64,000 bases of DNA. Origin: Rhizobium sp. N324. Lineage in GTDB: Bacteria > Pseudomonadota > Alphaproteobacteria > Rhizobiales > Rhizobiaceae. The stretch spans positions 62,001-126,000 of the forward strand of contig NZ_CP013633.1 in the NCBI RefSeq assembly GCF_001664485.1. The letters run 5' to 3'. A program made the position numbers and the translations under genes. Below the pieces are notes generated by a model that had not been told where the DNA came from, ran no database searches, and was given only the letters and a program-made list of their open reading frames with translations. The first letter of the stretch is position 1. Every line of letters begins with the position of its first letter. Below are positions 38,231-46,646 of the stretch, piece after piece.

Positions 38231-40162
38231 TCAGCCCGGCCTTTGTTTGGAGCCGGCAGCGTTCCGGATTTGCCCGATCTCTCCGATGGTTTCGATCGTT
38301 ATATCCCTGTCGATCTCCTCCGCCGCCAGCACCGGAATGCGGCAGTTGTGGTGGATCATCAGCGTCTGGGTGAGCAGGCGCCATTCGCCCGGCACGATGA
38401 TGACGGGATCGTATCCCCGCTCGTTGGCGTCCTCGAGAGCCTGTCTGGCTTTCTCGGCCAGCAGGCGCAGTCTTTCGGCTATCTCGATCTTCTCGGTCGC
38501 TCCAGCGGCGTCATAGGACCGGATGAAGTGGTTCCATTCGGCGGGAAGCACCAGCGCCGGCAGCAATCCGCGCCGGTCGAGAAGCCCGAAGGCGATCTGC
38601 TTGACCAGCGCGGCGCGCGCCATTTCGGCCAGGGCATCCGGCGCGTGATCGGTGCCGGCGTGCAGCATCACTTCCAGCAGTCCGCGCGGCTGGGAAAGCG
38701 TCACGCCGGAATCCAGCAGGCGTCTGACGACCGCGACCGTCAGCATCAGCGGCACCTGGATGGCGACGTCGATCGCCAGTTTGCCGAGACGCGGTTCAAG
38801 GCTGCCCAGCCATTGTGCCGCGTCGTCGACGCTGAACAGGGCGCCGATATGGCGGCGGACGATGCGCACGATGTCGTCGGCAATCTGTTCGTCCGTCCGT
38901 TCAGGACCGCAACTGACGAGACCGGCGGGCACGTTTTCGACCTGAAGATGGATCAGATCCTCGGCCATGCGGGGATCGGCGTTGAACGTCGGCACCGTCA
39001 CGGAGACGCCGACGGCGCGCGCCGCCATGCGGATCCGCCCGTCCAGCATTTCGCCGAGTCGCATCGCCTCAAGCCGCGCCAGCGTTTCCACCGCGACGGT
39101 GGCGATGACGGGATCGCCATATTTCGTCCTGTCGAGCGGATAGGAATTGGCGCTTTCCACGGCATTTGCCGATCCGGCCGCGGCCGGGCCCGCGCGCCGG
39201 CGATGCACCATGAAGGCAAGGCCCGCCAGACACAGGCCGATCGCGCCGAGCACGCCTGTGGGAAATCCCGGCACGAAGCCCGCGCAGATCGTCAGCGCCG
39301 CCGCAATCGCCAATGCACGGGGCTCCCGGAAGAGTTCGCGGCCGATATCGCTGCCGAGACTGCCGTTGCCGTCATCGGACACGCGGGTCACGACGATACC
39401 GGCCGAGACTGCCATCAGAATGGACGGAATCTGCGACACCAGACCGTCGCCGATCGACAGCAGCGTATAGAGATGGGCGGCCTCGGCGAAGCTCAGGCCC
39501 TTCTGGAAGATACCGATCGCCAGGCCGCCGATGAGATTGACGGCGACGATCACCAATCCTGCGACCGCATCGCCCTTGACGAAGCGCATGGCGCCGTCCA
39601 TCGCCCCGAAGAACTGGCTCTCCTGTTCGAGACGCGACCGGCGCTTCTGCGCAGCTTCCGTACTGATATGGCCGTTACGCAGGTCACTATCGATGGCGAG
39701 CTGCTTGCCGGGCATGGCGTCGAGCGTGAAACGCGCGCCGACCTCGGCGATGCGCTCGGCGCCCTTCGTCACCACGATGAACTGCACCAGCGCCACGATC
39801 AGGAAGATGATCAGCCCGACGACGACATTTCCCGCAACGACGAAATCGCCAAAGGCCATGATGATCTCGCCGGCATCGGCGTCCGCCAGCACGAGCCGCG
39901 TCGAGGAAATCGTCAAGGCCAGGCGGAACAGCGTGCCGATCAGAATGACCGCGGGAAAGGTCGAGATTTCAAGGACGCTCTTCAGATAGGTCGTGGTGAT
40001 CAGCACCACGAAAGCGAAGGAGAGATTGAAAGCGATCAGCACGTCCAGAACGATTGTCGGAAGCGGCAGCACCATCATCGTCACGACGGAGGCGAAAAAC
40101 ACCGCAAGCAGCATATCGGTGCGCTGCGCAAGCATGGTGATGGCGGATGACCTTACCTTCAT
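38231..40162 (-). CDS. rhcV: T3SS export gate RhcV (SctV)
   Basis: 643 residues, FlhA/SctV family, a nonameric gate. About seven membrane helices in the first 330 residues with the conserved FPAVILIGTLFRLALTISST RLVL and the FHIPEP-loop region VGARFTLDAMPGKQLAIDSD LRNGHI. The C-terminal cytosolic ring ends LLTQTLMIHHNCRIPVLAAE EI. Complete. Between sctD and hrpW on the minus strand. Confidence 0.96.
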   Translation of the reverse strand: MKVRSSAITMLAQRTDMLLAVFFASVVTMMVLPLPTIVLDVLIAFNLSFAFVVLITTTYLKSVLEISTFPAVILIGTLFRLALTISSTRLVLADADAGEIIMAFGDFVVAGNVVVGLIIFLIVALVQFIVVTKGAERIAEVGARFTLDAMPGKQLAIDSDLRNGHISTEAAQKRRSRLEQESQFFGAMDGAMRFVKGDAVAGLVIVAVNLIGGLAIGIFQKGLSFAEAAHLYTLLSIGDGLVSQIPSILMAVSAGIVVTRVSDDGNGSLGSDIGRELFREPRALAIAAALTICAGFVPGFPTGVLGAIGLCLAGLAFMVHRRRAGPAAAGSANAVESANSYPLDRTKYGDPVIATVAVETLARLEAMRLGEMLDGRIRMAARAVGVSVTVPTFNADPRMAEDLIHLQVENVPAGLVSCGPERTDEQIADDIVRIVRRHIGALFSVDDAAQWLGSLEPRLGKLAIDVAIQVPLMLTVAVVRRLLDSGVTLSQPRGLLEVMLHAGTDHAPDALAEMARAALVKQIAFGLLDRRGLLPALVLPAEWNHFIRSYDAAGATEKIEIAERLRLLAEKARQALEDANERGYDPVIIVPGEWRLLTQTLMIHHNCRIPVLAAEEIDRDITIETIGEIGQIRNAAGSKQRPG

Positions 40163-40185
40163 GATCCGGCTTCCGACGCCATCGC

Positions 40186-41154
40186 CTATTCTTGTTCGCT
40201 GCTGGAAATTTCGGCGAGCTTCGGCTCGGCACTGCTGGCGGAGGCAAAATTGACCGTATCGTCCTCACTGTCGCGGGAAACGATCATCTGGTCGTTGCCG
40301 ATCTCCTTGATCCGCCAGCCGCTCGCAACGACATCGCCTTCCTCGTAGCGGCGGCCGTCGGAGCCGATGATGAACCTGACCGGCGTATAGCCGGCGGCGG
40401 CGACGAAGCCGTCGAGACCGGAAGAGAGGGTCGTGAGATCGACGATGGAAACGGAACCGCGCCGGCTCATCGAGGCGATGATGCTGCGCAGCTTGGTCTT
40501 GTCGGGCAGGCCGAGAGGCCGCGATCCTTCGCCGATGCGAATTTCGTCGGCGGTGGCGACGATGCTCAGATCTTGGGGAAGCTGCGCCATACGAATGGCC
40601 TGGCGGATTTCGGCAGCGATCGCCGCCGATGACGGCGCCGGTTCGGGCGCGGCGGAAACCCTGACGAGCGGGGCTTCGTGAACCGGCGCATCGCTGTTGT
40701 AAAGGCCGGCCAGCAGAAGCAACGCCGCCAACCCGAGAAGGCCGGCAGCCGCAATCCGGCGCGGCGCGAACCGCACGCGCCCGGCGCCGAGACCTTCGAG
40801 TTTGCAGGTCGTGCCGTCGAAGGAGATGGTCTGCCTCTTCGTAAGGGTCATCGTCCGATCGCGCGGGATGGAACGACCGTCGATCACGACGTCATCCCGC
40901 AGCGCGGTCAACGACACCGTGTCGGAGCCGCGGGAGCGCTGCAGACTGATGGCAAAGGCGGGTTCCGGTTTGGCGCCTAGGATGATCAGGTCACAATCGG
41001 CGCTGCCGCCGACCACCTGCCGCTCCGCCGTCAACGGCAGAATGGAGCTGCGCCCGGCGCGCGTGATGCGCAAGACCGGTCCGCCGCTGCCTGACGCAGT
41101 GTTGCCGGCGTTACCTCTGAATGTCGGCGAAGAGGGATCTAGATCCATGGTCAT
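40186..41154 (-). CDS. sctD: T3SS inner ring protein SctD
   Basis: 322 residues. N-terminal FHA-like cytosolic domain (VLRITRAGRSSILPLTAERQ VVGGSADCDLIILGAKPEPA), one membrane helix (IAAAGLLGLAALLLLAGLY) at about 133-151, then periplasmic ring domains (GFVAAAGYTPVRFIIGSDGR RYEEGDVVASGWRIKEI). This matches SctD (YscD/PrgH). GGGA precedes the ATG at 41154. 23 bp before rhcV. Confidence 0.85.
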   Translation of the reverse strand: MTMDLDPSSPTFRGNAGNTASGSGGPVLRITRAGRSSILPLTAERQVVGGSADCDLIILGAKPEPAFAISLQRSRGSDTVSLTALRDDVVIDGRSIPRDRTMTLTKRQTISFDGTTCKLEGLGAGRVRFAPRRIAAAGLLGLAALLLLAGLYNSDAPVHEAPLVRVSAAPEPAPSSAAIAAEIRQAIRMAQLPQDLSIVATADEIRIGEGSRPLGLPDKTKLRSIIASMSRRGSVSIVDLTTLSSGLDGFVAAAGYTPVRFIIGSDGRRYEEGDVVASGWRIKEIGNDQMIVSRDSEDDTVNFASASSAEPKLAEISSSEQE

Positions 41155-41242
41155 CTTGTTCCCGAACCGTCCGTCGAGCGGCTTTTATTGTCTTCGAGAG
41201 CGGGGAAGCGAGACGGGCGAACCCGTCTCGCCATTGTTTCAA

Positions 41243-41410
41243 TCAGCCTGGGCCGATCTTCTTGATGGCGTTTGCGACGCCATTGATCTTGGTGATTTCG
41301 GTTGCAACCTGCAGGCTCTGCGCGGTCGCTTCGTTCTGGGCCGACTTGAAGGCGGAAATCGCCGAGCCGATGCCCGCATCAAGTGTCGAAGTACTAGTGC
41401 TGGTAGCCAT
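41243..41410 (-). CDS. Needle- or pilin-like small protein
   Basis: 55 residues: Ser/Thr-rich start MATSTSTSTLDAGIGSAISA, then a helical region (SAQNEATAQSLQVATEITKI) and GVANAIKKIGPG. AGGAG 7 bp upstream of the ATG is strong. First gene of the sctD-rhcV-hrpW operon, where an abundant filament subunit would fit. Candidate T3SS pilin/needle (NopA/SctF role); the assignment is by size, composition and place. Confidence 0.6.
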   Translation of the reverse strand: MATSTSTSTLDAGIGSAISAFKSAQNEATAQSLQVATEITKINGVANAIKKIGPG

Positions 41411-41515
41411 GTCTTGAACTCCTTGCATGGTTTTGGCGGCCAGAACCTTGCAGAATTCAAGATCGAATTCAATAGCTTATGTTAAAAAGTTATTAATTCG
41501 CGATATGTACAACAA

Positions 41516-41533
41516 ATGCGCGAAATGGATATC
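41516..41533 (+). promoter_or_regulatory. Shared T3SS promoter motif, site 2
   Basis: ATGCGC-N4-TGGATATC, identical at 14 fixed bases to 29295-29312. It lies in the divergent AT-rich gap, 106 bp from the small pilin-like gene and 132 bp from rhcC1, so one factor could act on both operons. Confidence 0.4.
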
Positions 41534-41664
41534 CGTCCTGTTCCCAGCGGACCGATGATCTGCAACAGTAGATCAGATAATTATTAATAGATTGGATTTC
41601 GCAGCCCCTGCCTTCATTCGTTCATTAGTTGTCGGGCGATATCCGGATCGTGAGGTAAACTCAG

Positions 41665-42213
41665 ATGTTTGCGCGTTTTGTTTACATGGCCGCTATCGGA
41701 CTGCTGGCCTCCTTTCCTCCACCGGCCGGCGCCAGCGAGCGGGAGGTGCGCCTGGATGTCGTCTCCCTGCCGCTTGGCGATGTTGTCCAGACGTTGTCCT
41801 TCATGTCCGGCATCCCGGTCACGACAGTCGGGACACTGAGCGGCAAGGTCGAGCACTGGTCCGTCCGGGAAAGCGGAGCCAAGGCCTTCGTCAAGCTTGG
41901 CGATGCCAGCAATCTCTTCGTCGCCTATGACGGCAGCCGCATCATCATCGCGCCGAAGCAAGAGGTCTCCACCGTCGTCCTCGATCGCGGCGGCCGCAGC
42001 TGGAAGACCGAGCAAAACGCCATTCGCGCGCTGTTCCCGCTGCTGCCGGACGATGCGCTGCGTGAAGATCCCGCCAGCGGCTTGGTGCTGGTGCGCGGGC
42101 CCGCGGTCTTCACCAAGGCCGTCGAAGACGTGCTGAGCCGGCAGCAAGCCGACAGCATCAAGGTCATCAAGGGCGGCCAGCTGGAAATCCTGACGACGAA
42201 CAACGGTGCCTGA
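41665..42213 (+). CDS. rhcC1: Split secretin, N-terminal part RhcC1 (SctC N-domains)
   Basis: 182 residues. Signal peptide (MFARFVYMAAIGLLASFPPP AGA), then the N0/N1 secretin domains: LDVVSLPLGDVVQTLSFMSG IPVTTVGTLSGKV and VRALFPLLPDD-like IRALFPLLPDDALREDPASG LVLVRGPAVFTKAVEDVLS. Rhizobial T3SS secretins are split, with a separate RhcC2 carrying the pore. No RhcC2 is in this window. Divergent from the sctD operon. Confidence 0.8.
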   Translation: MFARFVYMAAIGLLASFPPPAGASEREVRLDVVSLPLGDVVQTLSFMSGIPVTTVGTLSGKVEHWSVRESGAKAFVKLGDASNLFVAYDGSRIIIAPKQEVSTVVLDRGGRSWKTEQNAIRALFPLLPDDALREDPASGLVLVRGPAVFTKAVEDVLSRQQADSIKVIKGGQLEILTTNNGA

Positions 42214-42222
42214 GCGGCTGAT

Positions 42223-42636
42223 ATGAAGGCGTTGAAATCTCTCAGGCAGTTGCTGCAGATCCGCAGCCTGCGGGCGGACAATCTTTCCCGCAGCCTCTCC
42301 GAGGCGCGGGCGGATGCCGAAAGCGCGCGGGAGCGGGAAACGAAAGCCTCCGAAGCGCTCGACATCGCGGCAAGCCGGGCCGCCGGCAATCCTGTCGTCG
42401 ACGCATTGCGCAAGAGCGGCGCTATCTCCGCCGCCGAGCTTCAGGACGCGCTGATGCGACAATCCGTATTGCGCAGCCATGAAGCCGATGCCGGCCTATC
42501 GCTTGCGCAACACAAAGCCGCCCGGCGCGCCGCGCAAGAGCGGGCAGAACACGTCGCCGCCGATTTTTCGCGAGCACAGAAGGCGGTATTGCGCGTCGAA
42601 TTTTCGCTTGAAGCAGCGGAGAAAATCGACCGGTAG
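42223..42636 (+). CDS. sctO: T3SS stalk-like protein SctO
   Basis: 137 residues, almost wholly coiled coil (LRADNLSRSLSEARADAESA RERETKASEALDIAA and AAQERAEHVAADFSRAQKAV LRVEFSLEAAEKI), the shape of SctO/FliJ, the central stalk of the ATPase. 9 bp after rhcC1, so cotranscribed. The gene normally between rhcN and rhcQ is absent there, supporting this one as the missing SctO. Confidence 0.7.
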   Translation: MKALKSLRQLLQIRSLRADNLSRSLSEARADAESARERETKASEALDIAASRAAGNPVVDALRKSGAISAAELQDALMRQSVLRSHEADAGLSLAQHKAARRAAQERAEHVAADFSRAQKAVLRVEFSLEAAEKIDR

Positions 42637-42640
42637 GGAG

Positions 42641-43138
42641 CTAAGAACCAGCAGATGAACCAACCGGCTTCTGTTCTTCCATCTCTTCATCGACAATCGA
42701 GCTGACGAGGGCAACGACGCGGCTGCGCACACGCGGGGAAAGGAGCAAAACGTCGTCTATCAGACGCCGTCCCTCCGCCGTGGAAATATAGGCAATCTTC
42801 TCATCGATCTCTGTTATGATTTGCTGGCCATTAGTGGTTTCGGGATCTGGAAGGCCTTCGAAAAACCTCGAAACAGGGATCTTGAGGCAATTGGCAAGCT
42901 CGTAGAGCATCGAAGCGCTGACGCGGTTCTTACCGCTTTCATATTTTTGCACCTGCTGCAAACTGATCCCGATGCCGGCGCCGAGATCCCCTAGGGATAC
43001 ATTCGACTGCATTCGGCGGATACGGATTTGCTGTCCGACATGCCGATCAACTGGATGCACCAACTCGCCCGCTAAATTCGACTGTTCGGCTTGCGCAGGC
43101 CTCGAAGTCCGGACCTGTGCTGCTGCATAGCGCTTCAT
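42641..43138 (-). CDS. XRE-family regulator (PraR-like)
   Basis: 165 residues. Helix-turn-helix of the Cro/C1 type: VDRHVGQQIRIRRMQSNVSL GDLGAGIGISLQQVQKYESG KNRVSASMLYELANCLKIPV SRFFEGL, closely patterned on rhizobial PraR-like regulators. Helical C-terminus LIDDVLLLSPRVRSRVVALV. Convergent with sctO, only 4 bp between stops. A role in controlling the T3SS is possible by location but not shown. Start 43138; the frame extends upstream without support. Confidence 0.82.
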   Translation of the reverse strand: MKRYAAAQVRTSRPAQAEQSNLAGELVHPVDRHVGQQIRIRRMQSNVSLGDLGAGIGISLQQVQKYESGKNRVSASMLYELANCLKIPVSRFFEGLPDPETTNGQQIITEIDEKIAYISTAEGRRLIDDVLLLSPRVRSRVVALVSSIVDEEMEEQKPVGSSAGS

Positions 43139-43489
43139 GGTGGACACCCCGATGGCGAGTTTCACGCGGTGCGCCCCCGCTGAAAACTCGCTAAACCCAC
43201 TGATCGGGGAGTTGGAAACCGTACACGACGGTCCTGTGGCCTTTAGTTCCGAGGAACCTGGACATACGCCACAGGCTCCTCGACCGAAGGTCAAGGAGTG
43301 TGATGCCGTTACGGCCGGCATCAACCACGTGTAGGGGTTTCCACACCCCAGGGCAGCGCGTACTGCCCTATCGAAAAAGATAGCGGGAATCCGCCCGCTG
43401 CGCAACCGAATTCTTTACAAGATTCAATAGCTTCGCTTTACGCTCGGACACTTGCCTCAAAAGCGAGAGGTCACGCTTCGGGCGGTAAA
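43139..43489. promoter_or_regulatory. Upstream region of the PraR-like gene
   Basis: About 350 bp without a gene. Contains an 8-bp inverted repeat, CCTGTGGC (43233-43240) and GCCACAGG (43268-43275), about 100 bp upstream of the regulator start; possible operator or hairpin. Confidence 0.35.
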
Positions 43490-44011
43490 GTGGTCAGAAA
43501 ACCAAAGGAGGTGCGATCAGCGGAACGCCCATTGCGAGGATTGTCTGCCCACTCTCCCGGAAGAGATGACGATGACACCTGGGAGAGCGCGGACGTCGTG
43601 GCGATCGAGGAGACGGACGATACCGTCACCGTACTTCTCTGGCATCTGAAATACTCGCAGGCAGTAATGGGGCGCTGGGCGGACGATCTTTACCTCGTTT
43701 GCGGTCAAGCACAGAAGGGGGTGAAGGGGACATGGAGCTTGAAGAACCTCATCAACCACCTGACCGTGAGAGAAACATCACATCTTAAGGGCCGGGCCCG
43801 TTTCATTCGAGGCAGCCTGAATGACTTGGCCACGCTTCGAAAGGCTGCCCGACGCAAGTTCATCGAGTACCGGATCGGGATTGTACAGCCGGGTCTTAAC
43901 GGTGAAAACATACCCGCAGAACATCTTGCGCTTCTGGGAGCGACTGCCACTTCATACTGTCTGTCACCGGGTGTCCCCTAATGACTGTCGCGAACCGCAC
44001 CGATCCAGCTT
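43490..44011 (+). pseudogene. Helicase-type protein, C-terminal remnant
   Basis: Open frame with ADVVAIEETDDTVTVLLWHL KYS, DDLYLVCGQAQKGVKGTWSL, RKFIEYRIGIVQPGLNGENI and LALLGATATSYCLS. This pattern resembles the C-terminal domain of large DEAD/DEAH-helicase proteins of defence-type islands (ADxVA...LWHxK...VCGQAxKS...IVQPGLS). A shift near 43965 moves it to LSVTGCPLMTVANRTDPA and a stop at 44011. The helicase part is absent. Identification from memory of the pattern. Confidence 0.35.
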
Positions 44012-44328
44012 AGCTGCCGGCTACCGTCTCCAGCGGCGCTACTTTCCATGACGGCAGGGCCGCCGCGAACTGTCACGGCCTTCTTGGGGCTTTCGATATC
44101 GAAATTGACGTTGTAGCGGTTCCACTCTGTAACAGCGGCAGAGCCGCCGACAAAATCAGGGGCGGCTGCGTCAAGAGCGCGGCCATGGTCTATGACGATC
44201 AACCCATCGTCGACCATTTCCGGCGGATCGACGCCGAGAGGATCATGGGCGCGAAATTTCGCTCTGCGCAAGTAAGGCACGAACCGTCGAGACGGCAGTT
44301 CCTAATGAGCTCATCGAAAGGTCATATC

Positions 44329-44454
44329 ATGCTGAAATACAAGCTCTACGTACTCGTGGTAAAAGCCGACGGGAATCTCGCGATCCTCGCCGCGCTTGCC
44401 ATGGTTCTTACCGCGATATGGCGCGGCGTTTTACCCATAGGAAGTTTCTACTAA
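44329..44454 (+). CDS. Small membrane protein
   Basis: 41 residues: MLKYKLYVLVVKADGNLAIL followed by AALAMVLTAIWRGVLPIGSFY, one membrane helix. AAAGG precedes the ATG. Unrecognised; convergent with the HAD gene and followed by a hairpin. Confidence 0.45.
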   Translation: MLKYKLYVLVVKADGNLAILAALAMVLTAIWRGVLPIGSFY

Positions 44455-44463
44455 AAGACTGGA

Positions 44464-44485
44464 GGTGCAGGATCATTCCTGCACC
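44464..44485. terminator. Hairpin between small membrane protein and HAD gene
   Basis: Perfect 9-bp stem GGTGCAGGA and TCCTGCACC with a TCAT loop, between convergent genes. On the minus strand it is followed by a loose T-rich run (tccagtctttta), so it mainly suits the HAD operon. Confidence 0.55.
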
Positions 44486-44523
44486 CTCCTCACATATCAC
44501 CACGTTCGCAGTACGCGTGTCAC

Positions 44524-45273
44524 CTATCTCTCACGCGCAACAGCGGAAACGACAAGGTCTGTCATTTGAGAGTTACCCGGAGCGCCCCACCAGTCGCAGA
44601 GGGACAGGTAGGAGAAGTCGCTCACACTGTCACCGTAGCCGATCACTGGGCGACCTGGATGCTCCGTCCGAAGCTTTTTGAGCAGAAATTGTGAGGCCAC
44701 CCGTTTTGAGATCGCAGGCGGAACTAGCGCAAGGTTATTGCCGTTGTGGTGTCGAACCCAACCCCGTTTTTCTCGAATGATCGGCACAATCTCTTCAAGG
44801 CGTGAGCCGTCTCCGTCAATCTCTTTGAAGACAACATATGTCGCGAGATCAGCTTCCATCACCGACCAGCACCGGATGTGGACGCCAAGTTCCCTCGCCT
44901 TGGTCCTGCCCTCATCGAGGAGCTTATCGAAAAAGCCGGCAAGCGGCCGGAGCTCCCTTGCGACGACCTCATGCCATTCGGCGTCAGGCTTGCCGTCCTT
45001 TTTGAGGATGACGGCACCGTTCGATACGATTGAGTAGCTTTCAAACGCGATCGTAACGCGCGAAAGAGCCTCAGAGCCGCGCGCCGTAACCGGGATGGCC
45101 TCCGTGGAGACGAGCAGCCACTCGACAAAGGCAGCTTGAATCTTCGTCATATAGGAGTTGCTTCCATTAATGGATTTGGACACCAATACCAGATCGGCTT
45201 CCGCAATCTCCGGTATCTTTTTCTTGGTTTGAAACAAGGTGTCGTCGAGGTCCACCAGAGCAATGGGCTTCAT
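44524..45273 (-). CDS. HAD-superfamily hydrolase of the StiP cassette
   Basis: 249 residues. Catalytic DLDDT at 8-12 (nucleophile Asp8, acid Asp10), a Lys-bearing C-terminal stretch and GYGDSVSDFSYLSLCDWWG holding the metal-binding Asp pair. Cof-like cap region in between. A phosphatase on a small, probably nucleotide-like, phosphate ester. GGAG precedes the ATG. Third gene of a leftward cassette with the StiP and phosphoribosyltransferase genes, the same set as reported in Ter-associated metabolite operons. Confidence 0.82.
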   Translation of the reverse strand: MKPIALVDLDDTLFQTKKKIPEIAEADLVLVSKSINGSNSYMTKIQAAFVEWLLVSTEAIPVTARGSEALSRVTIAFESYSIVSNGAVILKKDGKPDAEWHEVVARELRPLAGFFDKLLDEGRTKARELGVHIRCWSVMEADLATYVVFKEIDGDGSRLEEIVPIIREKRGWVRHHNGNNLALVPPAISKRVASQFLLKKLRTEHPGRPVIGYGDSVSDFSYLSLCDWWGAPGNSQMTDLVVSAVARER

Positions 45274-45431
45274 ATGCGTACTCCAAAATGCGACTGGTTA
45301 AATATCTGATCGATTGCCAGATGTGAGCTTTCGCGGATTCTCCATTGGCAATGAATTTTACGATACGGAATTTGTCACATCTCAGTTTCCTTGACCTGCG
45401 CGCCGAGCTCGTAAGTAGACATACGTGGAGA

Positions 45432-46532
45432 TTAGGAGACGTGCCGGATCAGCGTGACGGCGCGGTAAGGGGCGATCTTTCTAGGGGAGACGACATACGG
45501 GACGCCTTTGTTGTCGATCAGGTACATGAGGGCCGCGAGTTCCGGATCGGTTGGCGACGAGACGTACACCTTTTCCGGCACACGTCGCAGGATGGCCCTG
45601 GTCGCCTCCGCAATGCCCGGCTTTACTCGGTTGATGTTCGTTACGGCGTCCTCCCCCATCACCCAGGCGACGGCAGCGGCGGCGGCATCGCGATGCGCCC
45701 GGCGGGTCTCGATACTCCAGACGCTCGGGATTTCGGTTGCAATCACAGTGGAGACATCATTCCACATACCATCCACGAATGATCGGGAAATATCGTGTTC
45801 CGCGAGATTATCCCACTGGACGCAGGCGTGGAAGTCACCGGGACCGACGAGGGCAGCGTTGAGGATCGAGCGGCTGATAAGCCCGGATACGGTGCATCCT
45901 AGCATTCCGGAGGGAATAAGCCAGTCGTCGCCCGATGCGGCGAGCCATGCGCAGCCGCAGGGGTCGGCCAATACAACTAGCCGCGCAGGCCGGTCTGAGT
46001 AGTCCTTGAAGCTCTTTTCGAGTTGGTTCGCAATTGCTCCTTTGCCCGTCCAGCTATCTACGAAGACGATGCTCTCGACAGGACGCCTGGCAAGAATGTG
46101 GCGCATAGCCTCGTCGTCAACGCCCTTGTCGCGAATGATCGACAACCCGTAGTGTCCGACGTCCCGGCCGAGTAAGGCGATGGCCCTCTTGAGAAGGATG
46201 CCGAAGGGCACGCCGGCGCGGACCAAACTGACAAGGGTAATAGGACCCTCGACCGACTGCACGATCGCGAGGGCGAGGCGTGCCGTCTCGGCGCCCATGC
46301 GCGGGCCACCAGTGGCCATGGCCTTAGCAAACAGCTCCATGTATTCGCGGGTCGGGGCCATCTCGGCGGAAATCATTTCCGAGTAATGCCGCCGCCCGGA
46401 TTGGATGGCCTCTTCCCTCGTGGCCGTGTCAGTAGGCTGAATATCCACTCTCTTGAGAAGGAGCGTCACGTCGTATTCGGCGTAGGAGCCTAGTATGGCA
46501 GGGGAGGCGATGCTGTCATAGGTATCCCCCAT
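45432..46532 (-). CDS. StiP-family protein (PRTase-like)
   Basis: 366 residues of the family labelled cysteine protease StiP (also PRTase_1). Recognisable parts: YAEYDVTLLLKRVDIQPTDT, REEAIQSGRRHYSEMISAEM AP, SLVRAGVPFGILLKRAIALL, VESIVFVDSWTGKGAIANQL and a C-terminal GVPYVVSPRKIAPYRAVTLI. The FVDSWTGKG loop resembles a PRPP-binding loop, supporting a transferase reaction more than proteolysis. Known from Ter-linked operons for a nucleoside-like product. AAGGA precedes the start. Confidence 0.82.
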   Translation of the reverse strand: MGDTYDSIASPAILGSYAEYDVTLLLKRVDIQPTDTATREEAIQSGRRHYSEMISAEMAPTREYMELFAKAMATGGPRMGAETARLALAIVQSVEGPITLVSLVRAGVPFGILLKRAIALLGRDVGHYGLSIIRDKGVDDEAMRHILARRPVESIVFVDSWTGKGAIANQLEKSFKDYSDRPARLVVLADPCGCAWLAASGDDWLIPSGMLGCTVSGLISRSILNAALVGPGDFHACVQWDNLAEHDISRSFVDGMWNDVSTVIATEIPSVWSIETRRAHRDAAAAAVAWVMGEDAVTNINRVKPGIAEATRAILRRVPEKVYVSSPTDPELAALMYLIDNKGVPYVVSPRKIAPYRAVTLIRHVS

Positions 46533-46646
46533 GGGAGTGATGTCCTTAGATAACGCGACAGCAGTGTTGTGTCGCTGTGGACTGGCGGAAATGTCCGATC
46601 GAGTGAGCCGATTTCGAAGCGGCAGACCGCATGGCCTAAGGCGGCT

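Noticed and set aside
37250..40150. A 966-codon rightward open frame opposite rhcV and hrpW
   Set aside because: It is the antisense shadow of GC-rich coding DNA; both leftward genes have clear families and the rightward reading is low-complexity, rich in His, Arg and Asp.
41410..41664. A tts-box in the divergent T3SS promoter region
   Set aside because: I could not match the rhizobial tts-box consensus there or before the translocator-like genes; the shared ATGCGC-N4-TGGATATC motif is a different sequence.
43978..44280. A 100-codon leftward frame with VDPPEMVDDGLIVIDHGRAL
   Set aside because: Reads a little like protein, but I found no ribosome site or family and it overlaps the helicase remnant and sequence before the small membrane protein.
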